From positions 1-64,000 of the forward strand of contig JAFUGA010000019.1 of assembly GCA_017469625.1 (NCBI GenBank): 64,000 nucleotides of DNA, written 5' to 3'. Of this stretch, positions 55,049 to 64,000 are shown in pieces. Source of the DNA: Bacteroidales bacterium. GTDB lineage: Bacteria; Bacteroidota; Bacteroidia; Bacteroidales; P3. Each line of letters starts with the position of its first letter. Within the stretch, counting starts at the first letter, position 1. The translations under genes were made by a program, and so were the position numbers. The notes below the pieces were generated by a model that worked only from the letters and a program-made list of their open reading frames with translations, was not told the DNA's origin and did no database searches.

Positions 55049-55210
55049 TTCCCTTCTCACGAAACAAAGAAAGAGAATTTTAAAACAAAGAAATAATTTT
55101 CTATCTCTTTGTTTTAATTTCGTAGAACTTGATTCTAATTTTCTAAAACTTCGTTTTAGAATTCTATCTCTTCGTTTTAGAAAATTAAAACAAAGTTTCG
55201 TGGAGAAGGA
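55049..55210. repeat. 21-bp-period repeat array, locus E
   Basis: Units from 55070 in strict 21-base steps. Cores include AAAGAGAA-TTTTAAAA, AAATAATT-TTCTATCT, TTTTAATT-TCGTAGAA, TTCTAATT-TTCTAAAA, TTTTAGAA-TTCTATCT and TTTTAGAA-AATTAAAA, with CAAAG/CTTTG/CTTCG spacers. It fills the gap between convergent genes. Confidence 0.87.
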
Positions 55211-55258
55211 GGGTAAGAGAAAGTATTATAATGGTTTATTAAAGGGTAAAAAAGAAAA

Positions 55259-55288
55259 ACGGTCGTTCCAAAAGAACGACCGTTTGAG
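55259..55288 (-). terminator. Terminator of the giant adhesin gene
   Basis: CGGTCGTTC and GAACGACCG flank a 5-base loop and are followed on the minus strand by TTTTTCTTTTTT, 23 bases after the stop codon at 55311. Confidence 0.9.
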
Positions 55289-55310
55289 TTATGTTTTGTG
55301 TTTTGAAAAA

Positions 55311-58300
55311 CTATTTTTTGATAAGTTTTTCGGTGCGGTTGATTGTATCGGTTACTATTCTTATGTAATATACTCCACTTGCAAGAGTTGATGTTTCTAT
55401 CTTAATAGTGTTTTCTCCTTGTGCAAGTCTTGTTTCTTTGATTGTTCTGCCTTGAACATCTGTTACATAGATTGTAGCATCTGAATTTATTCCTTCAACT
55501 CTTAACATAGCATCTTCTGTTGTAGGATTTGGATAAAGCATTACTCTTATTCCGTTTTCTACATCGTTTATGCCACTGTTGATTGTCAAGTTCAATGTTA
55601 CTGTACTGTCGCAACCGTTTATGTCTGTGAATACCTCAGTATATGTTCCTTCTGTTTCCAAAACTTGTGTTCCGAATTGGTAAGGAAGTTCGTCTGGGTT
55701 GATTGTTACATTTACAGTGTTATTGTTTTCTGGTCTTACAACTAATGTTACTGTGTAAAGAGTATCACATTCATTTCCTTGACCAGCAACAGTTACTGTA
55801 TTTTCACCCTCTGTTAATGTTTGACCATTGAACTCTGCTGTTTCTCCATAGCATACTGTTATTGTTTCTGTTGCAGTGTTCTGTGCATTAACTGTTAGGT
55901 TTATAGTGTAATTTGTATCGCATTCGCCATTAACTCCTGATACAGTTGTTTGATATGTTCCTGTTGCGTTGTAAGTATTTCCGTTGAATGTAAATGTTTC
56001 ACCATAGCAAACAGTTTCATTAAGAGTTGCTGTTGCAGGAGTGCAAGGTTCTTCGCCTTGTTCAAGAGTTGTGAATGTTACTTCTTCACCATATTGAGTA
56101 CCATTACCTGTTGTAGCAAAGGCTCTATATGTGTAAGATGTATTTGCTGTCAATCCTGTTAGGTTGGCTGTCATTGTTGTTCCTGTTGCTGAAACTGTTG
56201 TATATGTGCCACCTACTGTTGCTTTCCATTCAAATCCTCTTGCTGTTATTGTTTGGTTGCCTACTTCTGTTATTGCACCGTTAAGTGTTGCTGTTGTTTG
56301 GGTAATTCCTGTTGCAACATTTGTTACTACTGTTGGTTCTATTGGTGTAGGAGGGTTATCTGTATTATCAAAGATACTTATATCATCTATTCCTATACCG
56401 TGTCCATAGTGTAAAGCTGCAAGGAATGATATTTGAATAGGTTCACTTTCTGTTGGTAAATCAACCGTGTAGTATGTCCATTCTTCTGAATTATTTACTC
56501 CTGTTAGATAATTCCAAGTGTCATCTGTCGTTGTTCTATAATAAACAGCCAATGTATCTTGGTCTGGTGACCAATACTTGTTTATACAAGCAAATTTTAA
56601 CTGTGGTTCAGAAAGTCCGCTTATATCAAACATCGGAGAAATCAAACGATTATAATGCCAATCGTCATTATCATCGTATCCTATGAATGCAAAAGCATTT
56701 CCTTCTGGATTATCCATATAATCTAAGTCTGAATCAAATTCTCCATCTCGGTAGTTTTCATAATCTGTTGTCCAAACGTAAGAAACATCTGAATTTTCTT
56801 CTGACCAACAACCGAAACCATATTCAAATCCTTCCGTATAAGTAAAGTTTGAGATAGTTCCACAAGCCGTAGTAAATGCTCTTGTCGTTTCTATAGAATT
56901 TTCATCTTCACAAACTCTTGCAATTTTTATCGTATAGATAGTACTTGCCTCAAGGTTTTCTAATAAATATGTTTCTCCATTTATTGTACCTTCATCTGTC
57001 CAATCTTCATCGCTTGACTGTTTGTACTTTAATGTATATTCTCCTTCATCTGGTAGATTGATAATTGCAGAATTATCCAAAATATTTGTAACTGTTACAT
57101 CAGGTATAGAACAAGGACCACCACCTATTGCTACATTGGTAACTACAAGGGCTGGAGCACCATCTGTAACTGAACCATCATTGTTCCATAAAAAGACAAG
57201 TTTTGCATAACCATTGGTTGAAGGATTTTCTACATCAAATGACATGTGTACAATATTGTTGTTTGTAAGTGAATATGTATAAGGATAATCGCTTATCTCA
57301 GCATTACTAAATGAATCATATGCTAAAAAATTCAATGCGTTGGTTGAATAACTATTATTTGCATAAGAAGGTTGTGAAGTCGATGCTGGAAAATCTGAAG
57401 TTGCAGGTGCAAAGAATACTTTCATATAATCAAATTGGTCTTCTCCTCCAACTACAACATCAAATTCTATGTGTATTTGTTCTGCATCGCCTACATTGAA
57501 CAATTTTTCTGCTGTAACGTATGAAGGAGTCTCTTCATTATATCCTGCTGTTGTTCCATCATTTGTTACGTACATAGCAGTGTAGCCTGAAGTTGTTCCC
57601 ATTACCCAATAATTCTGACAAGTACTATTGTTTAATAACCAACCTCTATCTCCGGTTTCTTCATCACCAGAAAAATCTGTAGAATAAGGTATATCTACTG
57701 GTAGCATAATAGTAGAAAACTGCAATACCCCCCATCCTGACATTCCGTCTTCATCTCCACAATTTGCTTGTAATTCCACCTGATAGTTATGAGTGGATAA
57801 CAAATCTTCTATAGTGTAAGTATTTTCACCTGATACTTCTATATCTTCTTCTATGTATTCAGTACTTCCTTGTAGTTTGTATCTTAGATTATAACTTTCT
57901 GCAAATCCTGTCCAAGAAATTGTTGCACTTTCTGCTGTAACGTCTTCTATGGTTACAACAGGTATAGGACAGGTAACAGGTGTTGTAAAGGATAAAACAC
58001 TCGATTGTGGTGTCGTCTCTCCGCATATTGCTTGTATATAATAACTGTATGTCGTTTCTGAAAGAAGGTCCTCTAATGCAACATTCCAAGTGTTTTCTTC
58101 TTCTCCTGCTTCAAATGTTACATCTGCTTCTATATATTCTGTATCTGTAGGTGTCTTGTAATAAAGAGCAAATTCTTCTCCTGTGGATGCAAAACTTATA
58201 TTTACACTTCTGCTACTTGTGAATGTAGTTGATACATTAGCAGGACGAGAACACTCCGGTATAACTTCCAATGTAACATCATCTACTAACCATCCCCAGC

Positions 58301-60665
58301 CGTTTATTTCTCTCAGCACAGGGTAATATACTTCTGCTTCTTCTATTTCAACACCAGAGAAAGGTATTTCAAAATAAGTATAGAACGTTGTACCTTCATC
58401 ACCAGGATTTACCAACAAGTCTGAAGGCACTATTGTGTAAACAGGAACAAAAGCATCTTGGTTGCTTGGGTCTGTTGTCACTCCTACTTGAAATGTTCCT
58501 ACAATATGATCAAGTCTTAAATAGAAATCAAGTTGCAATGCTGTTATATCACCTTGATATCCCGGTAAAACTGCATCACGAGTTTCTATAGTACCAGCAC
58601 TGCTTGAACCACAGAATAAATATCCTGTACCTGAATGAGAGAAGTTTGTGTTATTTACTATGCGTGGGTATGTATTATCAGGGAATCTCTGCCAACAATC
58701 CATAATTTCAAAATTAACATAACCTTCTACATTATCACTATATGGCAAAGATTCTTGTGTTAAATATCCACAGGCTGTCTTAAAGGTTGCACTTCCCCAT
58801 TGTGAAAGACCATCTTCTTCTCCGCAGTTTGCTTGTACTTCTACCTGATATGTAGTAGAAGCAGATAAACCTGTAATATCATAAGTATTTCCACTTACTT
58901 CTATATCCTCTTCTACGTATTCATCATGTCCAGAAGCTCTATAACGTAATGTATATGTAGATTCTTCATCTCCTGTCCAAGAAACTGTTGCAGATTCTGG
59001 TGTAATACCTGTAAAACTAATTGTTGGTGCAGGGCATGCTACCAAGGTTGTAAAACTTTTTACCTCGGAAGTATATACTTGGCTATTTTCTTCACAATAA
59101 AGAGAAACTCTTACTTGATAATTTGTTTCTGGGTCAAGTCCTGTAAGTGTGAAAGGAGATTCTGTATTTTCTTCTTCTGACCATTCTGTTTCATTGCTTG
59201 GTTTGTATTGCACGTTGTATGTTTGGTCTTCGTTTGAAGTCCAAGTTACTGTTACAGCGTGTCCTGTTATGTTGCTAAGAGAAATAGTTGGTATCAAACA
59301 AGCAGGAGTATAATCCAAAGATATATCATCTAACATTACCAAGTTTCCACTACCTGCATCTGTTCTTCTTATAGCAATATAGTTACCCATACTTTCTTCC
59401 CAGCCTGTAAATGGTATTTGATAAAGTTCTGTTGCTTGAGAACCATTCATAGGGTAAAAGTTTGCAAAAACTGTAAAGGTTGTAGAGTCCATAGGGTTTG
59501 TACAAGTACCTACTTCTATAGCGTGGTCGTTTGCATTGGCAACAGCATATAGAGAAAGTGTTAATTCACTTATATCCAAAACCTCTGTATCTATACCAGG
59601 CAATGACAACATATTATTGTCCCAATAATAAATAGTATGTGTTCCTGTATGAGCCCAACTTGAACCATTATAAACCTGAGGATAAGTAGCGTTGTAAGCA
59701 CGTGTCCAACATTCAGGAGGAGTACCTGTAGGCATATTATCAAAATCTACACTGTATGGCATAGTAGAAATTTCTCCACAAGCAGTAGTAAAGTTTACAA
59801 CTCTCCAATTGCTTTGCAAATCACCGCAGTCTGTCATAACTCTTACGTTGTAGGTTGTCATAGGGTCCAAATCTGAAAAGTCTATAGAAAAACCTGTAGT
59901 CGTTTCATAATCATCTTCTTCTGGCCATTCTTCAATAGATTTCTTTATTTGATAATAGAATGTGGGAGAGTCTTCTCTTTCCTGCCAAGAGATAGTAGTT
60001 GTAGTTGAAGTTATATTGCTTGATGTCACTCCTCTTACTCCCACACAATAATCTCCATTTTCATTAACCGTTAGTTTCACAATAGGACGATTAGTTATAC
60101 TAGCACTAGCAAGAGCTACAGACGTTAATGGTGTTGTATAACTTGGATTGTCACTGTAATAGCATATACAGGTATTTGTAACATTTTCAGAAACATAATA
60201 AGGCCTGTTATTTACATAAGAACCTGTGTAATCACTTACCATTATTACCAAGTTACCTGAACCCGTGTAAATAAATGGTTCATTTAATTCTACAGTTGTC
60301 CAACCTCCGACTGTAATAGTTACCGTTCCTTCAAACACTTCTGTAAATTCATCATCTGGAATGTAAGTGGAAGTAGTAATGGAAGTATTATCAACTTCTG
60401 CCAAATAGATTTTCCATGAACGAGTAGTTTCATAACTGCTTGTAGTTGTCTTGTAAGATATAGCAGTAATAGTACCCACAGGAACTTCCTCTAAGTCAGA
60501 ATCCAAATACAATGATTGACTTATAGAATAATTGTAATACGCCGTCGAAGGGGCATACTGTGTAGAACCTGTAGCATTTACATTTCCTACTACATAGTCC
60601 TCTTGTGAAAATCCGCTGAGACTTAAAACTATAGCCATCAGCATAAACATAAACGTTTTTTTCAT
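55311..60665 (-). CDS. Giant T9SS type A surface protein with repeated fibronectin III-like and jelly-roll domains
   Basis: A 1784-residue secreted protein. The signal peptide is about 1-20 (SGFSQ). Several fibronectin type III-like units (motif TxxxVxWxxxEexxYxLRYK, then Y-x-V-x-V-x-A-x-C-G) alternate with 'choice-of-anchor J'-like segments that begin after a Cys-Gly (PYSVDFDNMP, PYSDNVEGYV, SYTEGFEYGF type). Near the C-terminus three short units with CYGETFTFNG, CDTNYTINLTV and CDSTVTLNLTI recur. The end is a type A T9SS sorting domain (VMLYPNPTTEDAMLRVEG ... LASGVYYIRIVTD ... EKLIKK). Likely an adhesin. Its only visible promoter is 300 bases upstream, beyond a terminator and G-tract leader like that of the nine-gene operon. 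Confidence 0.93.
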   Translation of the reverse strand: MKKTFMFMLMAIVLSLSGFSQEDYVVGNVNATGSTQYAPSTAYYNYSISQSLYLDSDLEEVPVGTITAISYKTTTSSYETTRSWKIYLAEVDNTSITTSTYIPDDEFTEVFEGTVTITVGGWTTVELNEPFIYTGSGNLVIMVSDYTGSYVNNRPYYVSENVTNTCICYYSDNPSYTTPLTSVALASASITNRPIVKLTVNENGDYCVGVRGVTSSNITSTTTTISWQEREDSPTFYYQIKKSIEEWPEEDDYETTTGFSIDFSDLDPMTTYNVRVMTDCGDLQSNWRVVNFTTACGEISTMPYSVDFDNMPTGTPPECWTRAYNATYPQVYNGSSWAHTGTHTIYYWDNNMLSLPGIDTEVLDISELTLSLYAVANANDHAIEVGTCTNPMDSTTFTVFANFYPMNGSQATELYQIPFTGWEESMGNYIAIRRTDAGSGNLVMLDDISLDYTPACLIPTISLSNITGHAVTVTWTSNEDQTYNVQYKPSNETEWSEEENTESPFTLTGLDPETNYQVRVSLYCEENSQVYTSEVKSFTTLVACPAPTISFTGITPESATVSWTGDEESTYTLRYRASGHDEYVEEDIEVSGNTYDITGLSASTTYQVEVQANCGEEDGLSQWGSATFKTACGYLTQESLPYSDNVEGYVNFEIMDCWQRFPDNTYPRIVNNTNFSHSGTGYLFCGSSSAGTIETRDAVLPGYQGDITALQLDFYLRLDHIVGTFQVGVTTDPSNQDAFVPVYTIVPSDLLVNPGDEGTTFYTYFEIPFSGVEIEEAEVYYPVLREINGWGWLVDDVTLEVIPECSRPANVSTTFTSSRSVNISFASTGEEFALYYKTPTDTEYIEADVTFEAGEEENTWNVALEDLLSETTYSYYIQAICGETTPQSSVLSFTTPVTCPIPVVTIEDVTAESATISWTGFAESYNLRYKLQGSTEYIEEDIEVSGENTYTIEDLLSTHNYQVELQANCGDEDGMSGWGVLQFSTIMLPVDIPYSTDFSGDEETGDRGWLLNNSTCQNYWVMGTTSGYTAMYVTNDGTTAGYNEETPSYVTAEKLFNVGDAEQIHIEFDVVVGGEDQFDYMKVFFAPATSDFPASTSQPSYANNSYSTNALNFLAYDSFSNAEISDYPYTYSLTNNNIVHMSFDVENPSTNGYAKLVFLWNNDGSVTDGAPALVVTNVAIGGGPCSIPDVTVTNILDNSAIINLPDEGEYTLKYKQSSDEDWTDEGTINGETYLLENLEASTIYTIKIARVCEDENSIETTRAFTTACGTISNFTYTEGFEYGFGCWSEENSDVSYVWTTDYENYRDGEFDSDLDYMDNPEGNAFAFIGYDDNDDWHYNRLISPMFDISGLSEPQLKFACINKYWSPDQDTLAVYYRTTTDDTWNYLTGVNNSEEWTYYTVDLPTESEPIQISFLAALHYGHGIGIDDISIFDNTDNPPTPIEPTVVTNVATGITQTTATLNGAITEVGNQTITARGFEWKATVGGTYTTVSATGTTMTANLTGLTANTSYTYRAFATTGNGTQYGEEVTFTTLEQGEEPCTPATATLNETVCYGETFTFNGNTYNATGTYQTTVSGVNGECDTNYTINLTVNAQNTATETITVCYGETAEFNGQTLTEGENTVTVAGQGNECDTLYTVTLVVRPENNNTVNVTINPDELPYQFGTQVLETEGTYTEVFTDINGCDSTVTLNLTINSGINDVENGIRVMLYPNPTTEDAMLRVEGINSDATIYVTDVQGRTIKETRLAQGENTIKIETSTLASGVYYIRIVTDTINRTEKLIKK

Positions 60666-60792
60666 TTTACTTTAAGTTTTTAATTTAAAATTAAGTTTTT
60701 TTTTATTTATTATAATTCTCTATTGTTTTAATATTCTTATGTTAAATAATATCTTAAGAAATGTTAAAAATTTGAGAAAAGTTTATACAAAA

Positions 60793-60834
60793 ATCCCTGT
60801 CATTCAGCATTTAATGATGTTGAAAAACAGGGAT
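60793..60834 (-). terminator. Terminator hairpin in the adhesin leader
   Basis: ATCCCTGT (60793-60800) pairs with ACAGGGAT (60827-60834), with further imperfect pairing inside. On the minus strand TTTTTG follows. It lies 128 bases before the adhesin start codon and after the leader ORF. Confidence 0.75.
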
Positions 60835-60875
60835 ATCATATTTACAGATTATTTCTGAAAGGTAAGTTATAGACT

Positions 60876-60932
60876 TTACCCCCCCCCCATATAATTGTAT
60901 ATCAACGTATTATGATAGTAATTGTCTTCCAT
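60876..60932 (-). CDS. Short leader ORF ending in a G10 tract
   Basis: An 18-codon frame, MEDNYYHNTLIYNYM then GGG and TAA, where the glycines come from ten consecutive G (60888-60879). No AGGAG precedes the ATG, so translation is less certain than for the leader at 24208-24270, but the ending Asn-Tyr-Met-Gly-Gly-Gly and the surrounding ATTATATGG are shared. With nine or twelve G the frame stops at 60844-60842, just before the hairpin. With eight or eleven it stays open through the 5' arm of the hairpin to TAA at 60813-60811. Confidence 0.4.
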   Translation of the reverse strand: MEDNYYHNTLIYNYMGGG

Positions 60933-60962
60933 ATACAGACATTTAATTTGTAATAAACGTGG

Positions 60963-60994
60963 CAAAGATAGAGTTTTTTCATAAATCTACCAAA
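60963..60994 (-). promoter_or_regulatory. Promoter of the adhesin leader
   Basis: On the minus strand TTTG, 20 bases, TATCTTTG. This is a near-perfect Bacteroidota promoter. Transcription should start near 60956, upstream of the leader ORF and hairpin. The rest of the 858-base gap 60666-61524 holds repeat locus F and AT-rich sequence in which nothing else is recognised. Confidence 0.75.
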
Positions 60995-61172
60995 TAAATT
61001 TAATACTTTTTTAACTACTTTTTTCTTAAAATTAACTTATTTTACGAAAAATCAATTTTTTACAAAAGTATTTTTTTTTGCTTTATTCTTTCAAATTTTT
61101 ACTAAATCGTAAGAATTTCGACCCTCTTTTCAAAAATTTTACCACTTTTGTTCTCTTTTTTACTACTTTTCA

Positions 61173-61397
61173 CCTCCTTTTTGTAAAACTTCGTTTCAGT
61201 TTCATAGAACTTTGTTTTAGAATTCTAAAACTTTATTCTACACTCACGAAACAAAGAAAGAGAATTCTAAAACAAAGAAGTAATTTTCTATCTCTTTGTT
61301 TTAATTTCGTAGAACTTTGTTTTAAAATTCTATCTCTTTGTTTTAGAAAATTAGAATAAAGTTCTACAAAACTAAAACAAAGTTTTATTTTGGCAGA
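61173..61397. repeat. 21-bp-period repeat array, locus F
   Basis: About ten units in strict 21-base steps (unit starts 61194, 61215, 61236 and so on). Cores include TTTCAGTT-TCATAGAA, TTTTAGAA-TTCTAAAA (palindromic), TTCTACAC-TCACGAAA, AAAGAGAA-TTCTAAAA, TTTTAATT-TCGTAGAA and TTCTACAA-AACTAAAA, with CTTTG/CAAAG spacers. Confidence 0.87.
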
Positions 61398-61459
61398 TTT
61401 TTATAAAATATTAGAAATATTTTGGTGTTTGAAGTGGTTTTTATAAAACAAAAAAAATA

Positions 61460-61490
61460 GACAGAACCGTATGGTAAGGAAAGTTCTGTC
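61460..61490 (-). terminator. Terminator after the FtsE-like gene
   Basis: GACAGAAC and GTTCTGTC with a 15-base loop, followed on the minus strand by TATTTTTTTTG, 35 bases after the stop codon at 61525. Confidence 0.85.
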
Positions 61491-61524
61491 CGAGAAATAA
61501 GAATTTAATTTATTTAGAACAAAA

Positions 61525-62205
61525 TCATTCTACTATTTTTCCATTTTCACAAGATATCACTCTGGAACGGAAATCCTTTATTATCAAATAGTCATGTGTT
61601 GCCATAAGTATAGTAGTGTTGTTTTCTTTGTTTAGTTTCAAAAGTAGTTTAACTATTTCCTCACTTGTAATAGGGTCTAAGTTTCCTGTAGGTTCATCGG
61701 CTATTATCATTTCTGGTATATTGACAGTTGCACGAGCCAATACTATTCTTTGCATTTCGCCTTCGGAAAGATTGTAAGGAAAAACTTGTGCCTTATCTGC
61801 CAAACCTACAGAATCCAAACATTGCACAACTCTTTCTCTTATGAAGTTTTTATCCCTTGTACCTGTGGCTTTTAGAATAAAAGAAAGATTGTCAAAAACT
61901 GTTCTATCGTTTAACAGTTGCATATCTTGAAAAACTATTCCCAATTTTCTTCTAAGCAAAGGGACGTTCTTCTTCATAATGTTCTTCAAATCAAAACCGC
62001 AAACTGTAGCCTCTCCACTCTGCACAGGAACATCTGCATACAAGGAACGCAAAAGAGTACTCTTGCCCGCTCCTGTTTTACCTATAAGGTACACAAACTC
62101 ACCTTTTTTTATCTCAAGATTAACATCTGTTAGTACTGTCTTTTCGTATGACAGTACAACGTTTTTCATATAAACCGATAATTCATTGTTGTTTTCCGAA
62201 GCCAT
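61525..62205 (-). CDS. ftsE: FtsE-type ABC transporter ATPase
   Basis: A 226-residue cytoplasmic ATPase. With membrane partner FtsX it activates peptidoglycan hydrolases at division. YLIGKTGAGKSTLLRSLY is Walker A, GIVFQDMQLL the Q-loop, LSEGEMQRIVLARA the signature (LSEGE instead of LSGGQ), MIIADEPTGNLDP Walker B and MATHDY the switch His. The protein resembles FtsE most, but FtsX is not adjacent; the neighbour is a MraY/WecA-like transferase 4 bases upstream. A LolD-type assignment is possible but less likely. Confidence 0.85.
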   Translation of the reverse strand: MASENNNELSVYMKNVVLSYEKTVLTDVNLEIKKGEFVYLIGKTGAGKSTLLRSLYADVPVQSGEATVCGFDLKNIMKKNVPLLRRKLGIVFQDMQLLNDRTVFDNLSFILKATGTRDKNFIRERVVQCLDSVGLADKAQVFPYNLSEGEMQRIVLARATVNIPEMIIADEPTGNLDPITSEEIVKLLLKLNKENNTTILMATHDYLIIKDFRSRVISCENGKIVE

Positions 62206-62209
62206 TATA

Positions 62210-63334
62210 TTATAATTTTTTATGCAATAATTTTCTTGCTACACTATAAATAACATAAACATATACAAACCATGATAGTACAAGAACAATAGCAAATTCT
62301 ACATCATTTAACACAAAAGCCAAAGCCACACTTATTACAGAAATAAGGAAAGAAATAGTGAAAGTAGTAAGTGTTATCCTTTGATGAGAATAACCTAAAT
62401 GCAAAAGAATATGATGTATATGTGTTTTATCTGCTGAAAAAGGACTTTTCTTTTTTAATACCCTACCAACGAAAACCCTAAGAGTATCTGCCAAAGGCAA
62501 GTAAAAGAAACATACAAACGGCACAACGGTGGATTTTAATCTTATAATATAACCGTTATCCACTAAGAAAGTACATGCGAAAGCGTATTTTGTAGCCATA
62601 ATAAGAACGATAGTTATCATAGTACCTATAAACAGCGAGCCTGTATCTCCCATAAAAACTCTGGCTTTTTGCCAATTGAATTTCAAAAAGCCTAATAGAC
62701 TACCAATGATTGCAACGCACATCATAGACATAAAATCTGAGGTAAGCATAGTAAATGGTGAAGAATCTTCTGCATAGATAAAAAAGAAAAGGAATATAAA
62801 CAAAAAAGTATTTATTGCTTGCATACCTGCTTGTCCGTCTATACCGTCTATAAGGTTGTAAGAATTGCAAATTACTATAAAGAAAAAGATAGTCAAAGCA
62901 TAACTAAGGAACTCTGGAATATGAACGACCGTATTGTTAAAAGTGGTAAAATCTGTTATTTTCAAACCAGCATAAGCCATAGCAAAGCCTACCATTATTT
63001 CAAAGCAAAGTTTAGCCATAGGAGATAAGTTATTCATATCGTCCCTTATACCTACAAAAAGCATAATCAACATAAGAATAGCAAAATATAACATTCTTAG
63101 CAATGCAACTTCTTGTCTGTAAGTAAACAAAGTAGATACTATAGCCACAGAAAAAGATAAGGCTATAATAACTCCTCCAAGGTGTGCAGTATATCCACTG
63201 TGTATCTTTCTACCTCCCGATTTATCCAATATACGATACTTCTCCATTATATTTATAAAAGGAGGCATAAGCACCCAACAAACAATAAAGGCGACTAAAA
63301 AAGTAACAAATATAGGCAATACGTTCATATCCAT
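62210..63334 (-). CDS. MraY/WecA-family undecaprenyl-phosphate glycosyl-1-phosphate transferase
   Basis: A 374-residue integral membrane enzyme with about ten hydrophobic helices. It transfers a sugar 1-phosphate, probably GlcNAc-1-P, from a UDP-sugar to undecaprenyl phosphate, starting O-antigen or capsule-type glycans. Family acid motifs are GIRDDMNNLSP, NSYNLIDGIDGQAG, RVFMGDTGSLFIG and the cytosolic loop KTHIHHILLHLGYSHQR (HxHH). This pattern matches WecA/TagO more than MraY. It is cotranscribed with the FtsE-type gene. Confidence 0.92.
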   Translation of the reverse strand: MDMNVLPIFVTFLVAFIVCWVLMPPFINIMEKYRILDKSGGRKIHSGYTAHLGGVIIALSFSVAIVSTLFTYRQEVALLRMLYFAILMLIMLFVGIRDDMNNLSPMAKLCFEIMVGFAMAYAGLKITDFTTFNNTVVHIPEFLSYALTIFFFIVICNSYNLIDGIDGQAGMQAINTFLFIFLFFFIYAEDSSPFTMLTSDFMSMMCVAIIGSLLGFLKFNWQKARVFMGDTGSLFIGTMITIVLIMATKYAFACTFLVDNGYIIRLKSTVVPFVCFFYLPLADTLRVFVGRVLKKKSPFSADKTHIHHILLHLGYSHQRITLTTFTISFLISVISVALAFVLNDVEFAIVLVLSWFVYVYVIYSVARKLLHKKL

Positions 63335-63364
63335 CTACAATATTTCTTTTTACAAAAATTTTTG

Positions 63365-63372
63365 CAAAGGTA
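63365..63372 (-). promoter_or_regulatory. Promoter -7 box of the WecA-like gene
   Basis: TACCTTTG on the minus strand, 30 bases before the start codon. The -33 element is weak. Confidence 0.5.
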
Positions 63373-63456
63373 ACTATTTTTTTGCAAAATAAAGAAAATA
63401 TTTTGCTTTTTCATAGCAAAGTAAATATTTATTAAAAATATTCGCCTCTTTATTAT

Positions 63457-63487
63457 TTTGCTGTTTTATAAAAAAGTTGTAATTTTG
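63457..63487 (+). promoter_or_regulatory. guaA promoter
   Basis: TTTG, 19 bases, TAATTTTG, about 92 bases before the guaA start codon. Confidence 0.65.
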
Positions 63488-63579
63488 GAAATTTAAAATT
63501 GGGCTATTTTATAGCAAAAAGTTTAACTTATTGTTTTGATATTTAGTTGAATAACATATAATTAAAAATATAGAAATAT

Positions 63580-64000
63580 ATGCAAACAATACTTATATTA
63601 GACCATGGCAGTCAATATACGCAACTCATAGCAAGGAAAATAAGAGAGGCAAACGTATATTGTGAAATACACCCCTTTAATAAAATACCTAAAATAACAG
63701 ATGAGATAAAAGGAGTAGTGCTTTCGGGTAGTCCTTATTCTGTAATAGACCCTGAGGCTCCTAAAACAGATTTATCTGCTTTCAAAGGCAAATTGCCTGT
63801 ACTTGGTATTTGCTATGGTTCTCAGTATATGGTGCATATTTCTGGTGGAAAGGTTGAAAAAAGTACTATAAGAGAGTATGGTAGAGCAAAATTGGAGAAA
63901 GTAAATAACGATTGTCTTTTGATGCGTGGAGTAAAAGAAGACTCGCAAGTATGGATGTCGCATGGTGATACTATATTATCTATGCCTGAGGATTTTGAAA
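63580..64000 (+). CDS. guaA: GMP synthase (glutamine-hydrolysing), N-terminal part
   Basis: Converts XMP to GMP with glutamine as nitrogen donor. Only the first 140 codons are in the window. They cover most of the class I glutamine amidotransferase domain. The start is TILILDHGSQYTQLIARKIRE, with GVVLSGSPYSV, the nucleophile Cys in LGICYGSQYMVH and MSHGDTI before the cut. The frame is open to the window edge. Confidence 0.96.
   Translation, partial: MQTILILDHGSQYTQLIARKIREANVYCEIHPFNKIPKITDEIKGVVLSGSPYSVIDPEAPKTDLSAFKGKLPVLGICYGSQYMVHISGGKVEKSTIREYGRAKLEKVNNDCLLMRGVKEDSQVWMSHGDTILSMPEDFE

Overview
The window is a strongly AT-rich stretch of a Bacteroidota chromosome, most likely Bacteroidales. 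Promoters follow the Bacteroidota pattern (TTG, about 19-20 bases, then TAnnTTTG). Type IX secretion cargo carries both the type A and the type B C-terminal sorting domain, and a GldD-family lipoprotein, DUF4301, DUF5606 and a fumarate reductase-type sdhCAB operon are present. No tRNA, rRNA, CRISPR array or intact insertion sequence was recognised.

Layout. 1-9840 (minus): a type III restriction-modification pair, then a TPP-riboswitch-led thiamine operon (thiS, a double-domain thiE, thiG) with a DUF1016 nuclease inside it and a Fic protein and HAD phosphatase at its end. 9977-13117: a small exported protein, a DUF4143 ATPase and a broken metallo-hydrolase. 13513-24046: nine close-packed minus-strand genes in one operon. 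In order of transcription they encode an LPP20-like protein, a DUF4384 protein, two paralogous barrel-like proteins, a CARDB-like/caspase protein, a SIR2-like protein, a double KaiC-like ATPase, a WG-repeat/caspase protein and a transglutaminase-like protein. 24330-29196: a PD-(D/E)XK transposase-family protein, thiD, a coiled-coil lipoprotein, a second DUF4143 ATPase and a small exported protein. 29995-45051: mostly housekeeping genes (glmS, trpS, yebC, rsmI, an M23/LysM peptidase, ruvC, nnrD), a leucine-rich-repeat protein, a POT transporter, an S4 protein and DUF5606. 45472-55041: gldD, a type B T9SS cargo protein, birA, sdhCAB and an EptA-like transferase. 55311-64000: a 1784-residue type A T9SS adhesin, an FtsE-type ATPase, a MraY/WecA-type transferase and the start of guaA.

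The most unusual features are regulatory. (i) The nine-gene operon and the giant adhesin gene each sit behind the same kind of leader. It has a promoter, a short ORF ending in a homopolymeric G tract that encodes Asn-Tyr-Met-(Val)-Gly-Gly-Gly, and an intrinsic-terminator hairpin, with no obvious second promoter before the gene. In both leaders the assembled tract length stops translation well before the hairpin. One alternative frame carries the ribosome into it. This suggests phase-variable, translation-coupled attenuation. A third G10 tract lies inside the EptA-like coding sequence. (ii) Six intergenic arrays share a strict 21-bp period, made of an 8+8 bp core of interchangeable half-sites joined by a 5-bp CAAAG/CTTTG spacer. 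(iii) The SIR2-like gene is open only if the ribosome shifts -1 at an A_AAA_AAG heptamer, or if one base is missing from the assembly.

The caspase/SIR2/KaiC operon, with exported proteases and an envelope module beside cytoplasmic NADase-like and ATPase genes, is the best candidate for an undescribed defence, cell-death or envelope-stress system. That function is inferred from domains only.
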